From an uncultured Clostridia bacterium (GTDB lineage Bacteria; Bacillota; Clostridia; Oscillospirales; Acutalibacteraceae), in NCBI GenBank assembly GCA_944380845.1, contig CALWIU010000026.1, positions 1 to 64,000 of the forward strand: a stretch of DNA of 64,000 nucleotides, in the 5' to 3' direction. The position numbers were made by a program, and so were the translations under genes. The notes under the pieces are model-generated. The model was not told the DNA's origin and did not search any database. It worked only from the letters and a program-made list of their open reading frames with translations. Below, piece after piece: positions 59,313-64,000 of the stretch. Within the stretch, counting starts at the first letter, position 1. Every line of letters starts with the position of its first letter.

Positions 59313-60335
59313 ATGCCGTTTTTTATCGTGCGAAATGATATAACCAAAATGAAGGTGGATGCCATTGTCAATGCTGCCAACGAAACCCTTTTGGGCGGCG
59401 GCGGAGTGGACGGCGCGATCCACCGCGCGGCAGGCCCCGCGTTGCTAAAGGAATGTCGTTCTCTGGGAGGCTGCGAAACCGGAAAAGCGAAAATTACCGG
59501 CGCGTACAATCTGCCAAGCCGGTATATCATCCACACGGTCGGTCCGCGCTGGTTCGGCGGCAGGTACGGAGAAAGGGAAAAGCTGTTCTCCTGCTACAGG
59601 GAAAGTCTTTTTCTTGCCAAACGATACGGTGTTTCGACCATCGCCTTTCCGTTGATTTCTGCCGGCAGTTTCGGATACCCCAGAGACCAAGCGATGCAGA
59701 TTGCTTCCGATGCCATTACAACATTTCTGCAAGGCAATGAAATGACGGTATATCTTGTCATTTTTGACCGGGTGTCTTTTCAAATCGGCCGCAGTCGATT
59801 TCCCCAAATTGCCGCCTACATTGATGACTGTTACGCACAAAGCCACGAGGACAAATCTCGGCGAGACAATGAAGGCTGCCTCCTGTCAACCTGTTTTCCC
59901 GAACCGGCTTCGTATCAGCCGGACATATCCGCCACCTGCCCGGAACCCTGCCAAAACGCAAGGAACCATCTTGTTCACGCGCTTTCTCATCTTGACGAAA
60001 GTTTTTCCGAAATGCTGCTTCGCAAAATCGATGAAAAGGGAATGACCGATGCAGATTGCTATAAAAAAGCCAATATTGATCGAAAACTCTTTTCAAAAAT
60101 CCGCAAGGACAGGCTTTACAAACCGTCAAAGCCGACTGCGGTTGCTTTTGCCATCGCTCTGGAGCTTTCGCTGGAGGAAACAAAAGAATTGCTGATGAAA
60201 GCGGGCTTTGCCCTCTCCCATTCCAATGCCTTTGATATCATTGTTGAATACTATATTATACATCATCAGTATAACATTTATGAAATCAACGAAACATTAT
60301 TCTCCTTTGACCAGAACTTACTGGGCACAGCATAA
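59313..60335 (+). CDS. Macro-domain protein with C-terminal helix-turn-helix-like region
   Basis: 340 residues. Residues 1-165 form a macro domain with [27 protein letters not shown] at the start (ADP-ribose binding Asn and GGG loop), HTVGP and SAGSFGYP. It binds or hydrolyses ADP-ribose derivatives. Residues about 225-340 make a helical domain: [20 protein letters not shown] followed by [29 protein letters not shown], very similar to an XRE-type helix-turn-helix. The fusion suggests ADP-ribose-linked regulation or targeting. ATG at 59313 has GGAG seven bases upstream. Confidence 0.88.
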   Translation: MPFFIVRNDITKMKVDAIVNAANETLLGGGGVDGAIHRAAGPALLKECRSLGGCETGKAKITGAYNLPSRYIIHTVGPRWFGGRYGEREKLFSCYRESLFLAKRYGVSTIAFPLISAGSFGYPRDQAMQIASDAITTFLQGNEMTVYLVIFDRVSFQIGRSRFPQIAAYIDDCYAQSHEDKSRRDNEGCLLSTCFPEPASYQPDISATCPEPCQNARNHLVHALSHLDESFSEMLLRKIDEKGMTDADCYKKANIDRKLFSKIRKDRLYKPSKPTAVAFAIALELSLEETKELLMKAGFALSHSNAFDIIVEYYIIHHQYNIYEINETLFSFDQNLLGTA

Positions 60336-60399
60336 AAAATACCGCCTTTTCCGGTTTCGTTTGGCAGCTGTCGGCGCAGGATGAATAAGAGAATAAGAA

Positions 60400-60432
60400 A
60401 AAGCCTGTTTTGCATACAGCAAAACAGGCTTT
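60400..60432 (-). terminator. Terminator of the small-protein/structured RNA unit
   Basis: A perfect 14-bp stem (AAAGCCTGTTTTGC with its complement) around a 5-base loop, followed on the minus strand by TTTTTCTTATTC. Confidence 0.92.
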
Positions 60433-60620
60433 GCAGTTAGGTTGGCTTCCGCCATAGGGGCGGGAACCAATTATATGGAGACTCCGGCGATCCTGTTATT
60501 GAGTAACAGGTAAGAAGGTAAGCAAACATCAAAATCAGAAAGAGGAGGGGGCACAGGACCGCCGAAGGATGTTGGTCAGATTCTGGCTGCCGGTTAAACC
60601 GGCAGGAGAAAGAACTTTCA
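60433..60620 (-). ncRNA. Structured RNA region downstream of the 40-residue peptide gene
   Basis: No coding frame, but several helices. On the minus strand a 14-base segment CTTCGGCGGTCCTG is fully complementary (two G-U pairs) to CAGGATCGCCGGAG (60482-60495 and 60554-60567). Others: CCTGTTA/TAACAGG with a 5-base loop (60492-60510), a 12-bp stem with GGTTCCCGCC (60442-60470), and CTGCCGGT/ACCGGCAG (60587-60605). The first two share bases and exclude one another. It lies between the peptide stop and the terminator. The polarity is inferred from G-U pairs and from promoter and terminator. No known family recognised. Confidence 0.55.
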
Positions 60621-60629
60621 TTATTATTA

Positions 60630-60752
60630 TCAGAAAGTCTTCTTCAGCAATTCATTCAGCGCCAGAACCTTACCGAGCCGTTTCCAGAAACCCTTTTCTT
60701 TTTCAATGGATCTCATAAGCTCTCTTTCCGCGTCTTCGTAAACTCTGTACAT
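60630..60752 (-). CDS. 40-residue charged small protein
   Basis: The frame reads MYRVYEDAERELMRSIEKEK, then GFWKRLGKVLALNELLKKTF. AAAGGAAG lies nine bases upstream of the ATG, and a perfect consensus promoter (TTGACA-16-TATAAT) lies 30 bp further. One acidic helix is followed by a basic amphipathic helix. No family recognised. Its transcript continues into the structured region and the 14-bp terminator. Confidence 0.7.
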   Translation of the reverse strand: MYRVYEDAERELMRSIEKEKGFWKRLGKVLALNELLKKTF

Positions 60753-60782
60753 TTCTAATCACTTCCTTTCGTTTACATCTGC

Positions 60783-60810
60783 ATTATAGCACTTTTGTTA
60801 GATTTGTCAA
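60783..60810 (-). promoter_or_regulatory. Perfect-consensus promoter of the small protein/RNA unit
   Basis: TTGACA, 16 bp, TATAAT on the minus strand; both hexamers match exactly. Confidence 0.88.
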
Positions 60811-61141
60811 GTGATTTTCACTAAAACTTTAAAAACTTTTTTGTACAGTTTGACGATCAATATTTGTCTTTTATTTCGCGTTTCCTTTCACAAATTCACA
60901 CCCGGACATTTTGGATTTATAGGCATTATACACAACACAAAGGGTGGATATTACAGCAAAATGACGAAGCAAAAAGGATATATTCTTATATTAGAATAAT
61001 AAATTCGGCACTTTTTTTATAAAAAGTTTTTCATGCGGCTTGCATCCGCCGCTTTGTTTTTCTCTGTCCGGTCGTTGTGTGCTTCATTTTTTCAACAGCT
61101 TTTCATAAAATTCAGGTAAACTTTCACAAAAAAGAAAAGGT
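60811..61141. other. AT-rich intergenic stretch
   Basis: No gene that I can support. A short GC stem (GCGGC, 8 bases, GCCGC at about 61036-61055) followed by TTTGTTTTT may be a weak terminator on the plus strand. Confidence 0.4.
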
Positions 61142-61159
61142 TATGAATTTTTATTCACT
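61142..61159 (+). promoter_or_regulatory. ArgR operator (ARG box), distal
   Basis: TATGAATTTTTATTCACT. The dyad TGAAT-TTTT-ATTCA is a full match to the ArgR/AhrC consensus. It lies about 210 bp upstream of the promoter-proximal box. Confidence 0.6.
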
Positions 61160-61326
61160 TTATACGGTTTTTTCGTATATTTCGCCTGCCCTGCCGATTT
61201 TCGCGCTCCGCCCATTTTTCCGAGCTTCCGCTCCTACCTTTGTTTCCTTTTCTATTATATATCTATTGCTATAGCGCGCGGATCAAAAGAAATAGCCGTA
61301 GAGATGGAATTTTTTTGAGAAACCCC

Positions 61327-61354
61327 TTGACTTTTTACGCCAAATCAATATAAT
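61327..61354 (+). promoter_or_regulatory. Promoter of argG-argH
   Basis: TTGACT, 16 bp, TATAAT. Confidence 0.78.
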
Positions 61355-61369
61355 AAATATACAATCATT

Positions 61370-61387
61370 TTTGAATGTTTATTCGTT
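61370..61387 (+). promoter_or_regulatory. ArgR operator (ARG box), promoter-proximal
   Basis: TTTGAATGTTTATTCGTT, just downstream of the expected start of transcription; GAAT-4-ATTC dyad. An ArgR hexamer could bridge it with the distal box and repress argG when arginine is plentiful. Confidence 0.6.
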
Positions 61388-61409
61388 CGACATTACGGAG
61401 GAAAAGTTC

Positions 61410-62627
61410 ATGAGCAAGCAAATTAAAAAAGTTGTCCTTGCCTATTCCGGCGGACTGGACACCTCAATCATCATCCCGTGGCTGAAAGAAAACTACGACA
61501 ACTGCGAAGTCATTGCCGTTTCTGCCGATGTCGGCCAGGGAGCCGAATTGGACGGTCTGGAAGAAAAAGCGCTGAAAACCGGCGCTTCCAAACTGTATAT
61601 TGAGGATTTAAAAGAAGAATTCGTAAAAGATTATGTGTTCCCGACTTTGAAAGCCGGCGCAACCTATGAAGGCTATCTGCTGGGAACCGCTTTTGCCCGT
61701 CCGGTTATTGCCAAGCGCATTGTGGAAATCGCTCTGGCGGAAGGCGCTGACGCCATTTGCCACGGCTGCACCGGCAAAGGCAACGATCAGGTTCGTTTTG
61801 AACTGACGATCAAAGCCTTTGCACCGGATATGAAGATCATTGCTCCCTGGCGCGAATGGAACATCAAATCCCGTGAAGAGGAAATCGAATATGCAGAGGC
61901 GCACAATATTCCGCTGAAAATCAATCGTGAAACCAACTATTCTAAAGATAAAAACCTGTGGCATCTTTCCCACGAAGGCCTTGACCTGGAAAATCCCGCA
62001 AACGAGCCGACCTATAACAAGCCGGGCTTTTTGGAAATGGGCGTTTCTCCGGAACAGGCTCCGGATCAGCCGGAGTATGTAACCATCTCCTTTGAAAAGG
62101 GTGAACCGGTCGCCGTCAACGGAGAAAAACTCTCCCCCGCAAATCTTGTTCTCAAGCTCAATGAAATGGGCGGCAAAAACGGCATCGGTCTTTATGATGT
62201 TGTCGAAAACCGTTTGGTCGGCATGAAATCCCGCGGCGTATATGAAACGCCCGGCGGAACCATTCTGTATAAGGCGCATGAAGTTCTGGAAACCCTGTGC
62301 CTCGATCGCGACACCCAGCATTACAAAGAGCTGATTTCCAAAAAATTCGCAGAGCTGGTTTATTTCGGTCAATGGTTTACACCGCTGCGTGAGGCTCTTT
62401 CTGCTTTTGTGGACAAGACCCAGGAGACCGTTACCGGCGAAGTGAAGCTCAAACTGTATAAAGGCAACATCATCAATGCAGGCGTAACCTCTCCCTATTC
62501 CCTGTATAGCGAAGAGATCGCCACCTTTGATGAAGATGATGTTTATGACCAGACCGACGCGAAGGGCTTTATCAACCTCTTTGGGCTGCCCATCAAGGTT
62601 AAGGCAAAATACGGCAAAAAAGACTGA
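61410..62627 (+). CDS. argG: Argininosuccinate synthase
   Basis: 405 residues. [15 protein letters not shown] at the start is the ATP-binding PP-loop; [13 protein letters not shown] and the R-x-Y-x-T-P block [11 protein letters not shown] are other signatures. It joins citrulline and aspartate with ATP in arginine synthesis. ATG at 61410 follows GGAGG by eight bases; the open frame begins 13 codons earlier inside the operator. argH follows after 73 bp. Confidence 0.97.
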   Translation: MSKQIKKVVLAYSGGLDTSIIIPWLKENYDNCEVIAVSADVGQGAELDGLEEKALKTGASKLYIEDLKEEFVKDYVFPTLKAGATYEGYLLGTAFARPVIAKRIVEIALAEGADAICHGCTGKGNDQVRFELTIKAFAPDMKIIAPWREWNIKSREEEIEYAEAHNIPLKINRETNYSKDKNLWHLSHEGLDLENPANEPTYNKPGFLEMGVSPEQAPDQPEYVTISFEKGEPVAVNGEKLSPANLVLKLNEMGGKNGIGLYDVVENRLVGMKSRGVYETPGGTILYKAHEVLETLCLDRDTQHYKELISKKFAELVYFGQWFTPLREALSAFVDKTQETVTGEVKLKLYKGNIINAGVTSPYSLYSEEIATFDEDDVYDQTDAKGFINLFGLPIKVKAKYGKKD

Positions 62628-62642
62628 TTTTCTTCAGCAATC

Positions 62643-62672
62643 CAAGCCGGGCTTACAACGAAGCCCGGCTTG
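62643..62672 (+). other. argG-argH intercistronic hairpin
   Basis: CAAGCCGGGCTT pairs with AAGCCCGGCTTG (12 bp, perfect) around 6 bases; no T-run follows, so mRNA stabilisation or partial attenuation is more likely than full termination. Confidence 0.7.
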
Positions 62673-62700
62673 CTTATCATGATAATTTTCGGAGGTTCCC

Positions 62701-64000
62701 ATGGAAAAACTTTGGACCGGACGATTCAAAAAAGCACTGGACAGCGAAGTCAACGACTTCAATTCCTCCATCCGTTTTGACAGCAAAATGGCGAAACAGG
62801 ATATTACCGGCTCAATTGCCCATGCCGCTATGCTCGGCAAACAGGGCATTGTGACAGAGGAAGAAAGCAAAGCGATTCAAGACACACTGCGCCAGATTTT
62901 GTCAGAGCTTATGAGCGGCAATTTATCCATCGATCCGCTCGCCGAGGATATACACTCTTTTGTCGAAGGAGAATTAACCAAACGCCTTGGCGACACCGGC
63001 AAAAAACTGCACACCGCCCGCAGCCGAAACGATCAGGTAGCGCTGGATGTCCGACTTTATCTGCGCGAACAAATTGATGCGATCTGTCCGGAACTTTCCG
63101 AGCTGATCGAAGCGCTTCTGTCCCTTGCCGCTGCACACCGCGACACCATCATGCCCGGCTATACCCACTTGCAGCGCGCCCAGCCGATTACTTTCGGTCA
63201 TCACCTGATGGCATATGCCATGATGTTTTTACGGGATATGGATCGTCTGGCAGACTGCCGCCGCCGCATGAACCGTTCGCCGCTGGGCTGCTGCGCGCTT
63301 GCCGGAACGACCTTTCCCATTGACCGGGTTTATACAGCAGAACTGCTCGGATTTGACGGCGTTTGTGAAAACAGTCTGGACGGTGTTTCCGACCGTGATT
63401 TTATCATTGAACTTTCTGCGGCGCTGTCGATCATAATGACCCATCTTTCCCGGTTTTCCGAAGAAATGATTTTGTGGTGCAGCTGGGAGTTTAAATTTAT
63501 TGAACTGGATGACGCCTATTCCACCGGTTCAAGCATCATGCCGCAAAAAAAGAATCCGGATATTGCCGAACTGGTGCGTGGTAAGACCGGGCGGGTTCAC
63601 GGCGATCTGATGACCATATTAACGGTTATGAAAGGGCTTCCGCTTGCTTATAATAAAGATATGCAAGAGGATAAGGAATGTATTTTTGACGCTGTGGATA
63701 CCGTTTTACAGTGCCTTTCCGTCTTTACCCCCATGCTGAAGACCATGCGCGTATTAAAAGAGAACATGAAACGGGCGGCGGCAAAAGGCTTTATCAACGC
63801 CACAGACTGCGCCGATTATCTTGTCGGCAAAGGACTTCCCTTCCGTACCGCCTATAAAATCACCGGTGAAATCGTCGCCTATTGTATCGAAAAACAAAAA
63901 ACGCTGGAAGAACTGGCGCTTGACGAATTCCAATCGTTCGATCCGCATTTTGACGCCGATGTATATGAGCACATTGACCTGACCGTATGTGCTGCCAAAC
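62701..64000 (+). CDS. argH: Argininosuccinate lyase, cut by the window end
   Basis: 433 codons are present and open to the window edge, close to the family length of about 460. MEKLWTGRF at the start, HTARSRNDQVA, TPGYTHLQRAQPI-type PGYTHLQRAQPITF, and the signature GSSIMPQKKNPD are all intact. It splits argininosuccinate into arginine and fumarate. GGAGG lies five bases before the ATG. Second gene of the argGH operon. Confidence 0.96.
   Translation, partial: MEKLWTGRFKKALDSEVNDFNSSIRFDSKMAKQDITGSIAHAAMLGKQGIVTEEESKAIQDTLRQILSELMSGNLSIDPLAEDIHSFVEGELTKRLGDTGKKLHTARSRNDQVALDVRLYLREQIDAICPELSELIEALLSLAAAHRDTIMPGYTHLQRAQPITFGHHLMAYAMMFLRDMDRLADCRRRMNRSPLGCCALAGTTFPIDRVYTAELLGFDGVCENSLDGVSDRDFIIELSAALSIIMTHLSRFSEEMILWCSWEFKFIELDDAYSTGSSIMPQKKNPDIAELVRGKTGRVHGDLMTILTVMKGLPLAYNKDMQEDKECIFDAVDTVLQCLSVFTPMLKTMRVLKENMKRAAAKGFINATDCADYLVGKGLPFRTAYKITGEIVAYCIEKQKTLEELALDEFQSFDPHFDADVYEHIDLTVCAAK

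Noticed and set aside
60433..60620. Known riboswitch (glycine or lysine type) because of GCCGAAGG on the plus strand
   Set aside because: Other conserved core elements are absent and no downstream plus-strand gene fits; promoter and terminator place the RNA on the minus strand.
60811..60999. A 62-codon plus-strand frame upstream of argG
   Set aside because: Starts at GTG within the -35 element of the small-protein promoter, has no Shine-Dalgarno and reads like AT-rich noise.

Overview
The window looks like a chromosomal piece of a Gram-positive, strictly anaerobic Clostridia member, probably an Oscillospirales/Ruminococcaceae-type gut bacterium. Reasons: an FtsEX/PcsB-type hydrolase system and MltG without outer-membrane genes, a rubrerythrin with an N-terminal rubredoxin domain, ThyX-type thymidylate synthesis, ECF-type BioY, glycan-degrading enzymes (GH38, NagA), strong GGAGG ribosome binding sites and many U-tailed terminators. 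The species is inference. Most genes are near 50% G+C by eye; the 45.7-49.7 kb block is much more AT-rich.

Layout. 1-5.4 kb: a cut-off hypothetical gene, then a CdaR/PucR-like regulator, ftsE, ftsX and a coiled-coil M23 hydrolase (cell-wall splitting). 5.6-9.3 kb: a predicted 10-TM metal exporter, tRNA-Val, a metallophosphoesterase and an acetyltransferase. 9.4-13.7 kb: a tight minus-strand operon (DUF2156, GNAT, DJ-1/PfpI, 5-formyl-THF cyclo-ligase, MltG). 13.7-17.6 kb: an internally duplicated ThyX overlapping a D-glutamate-cyclase-like gene, then an NAD-dependent epimerase. 17.9-21.6 kb: tRNA-Thr and tRNA-Tyr, a YczE-like membrane protein, FucO, GNAT, and two tandem paralogous small proteins. 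21.7-25.1 kb: a polar amino-acid ABC transporter, a small hypothetical gene and a 41-residue peptide gene with its own promoter and terminator. 25.1-28.1 kb: a DUF5685 / degenerate J-domain / membrane protein operon and a DUF5131 gene. 28.2-33.6 kb: malic enzyme, tRNA-Ser, BioY, a metallophosphoesterase, an exported lipoprotein, and a Cys-rich protein whose ribosome binding site lies inside a terminator-like stem. 33.6-43.9 kb: RuvX, PBP1A, a sugar isomerase and a glycan operon (GH38, lyase-family, NagA), with a divergent secreted protein. 44.0-45.7 kb: ACT-domain and PFL-family genes.

45.7-49.7 kb is the most striking region. An AT-rich island appears to be inserted in the loop of a bidirectional terminator (GCTGTCG ... 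CGACAGC) and is bounded by hairpins carrying a 22-bp inverted repeat. It carries a GNAT gene, a GNAT-GNAT-nitrilase three-domain fusion, three decayed cargo genes and the C-terminal stump of a large serine recombinase.

49.7-64 kb: rubrerythrin, rpsB-tsf with a structured leader, an SDR oxidoreductase, a class C beta-lactamase-like hydrolase, a radical SAM protein, metK, a membrane-anchored paralogue of the lipoprotein, a macro-domain protein, a small-protein/structured-RNA transcription unit, and argG-argH (cut by the window end) with two ArgR-type operator matches.

All family assignments come from reading motifs and overall sequence resemblance by eye; no database search was run.
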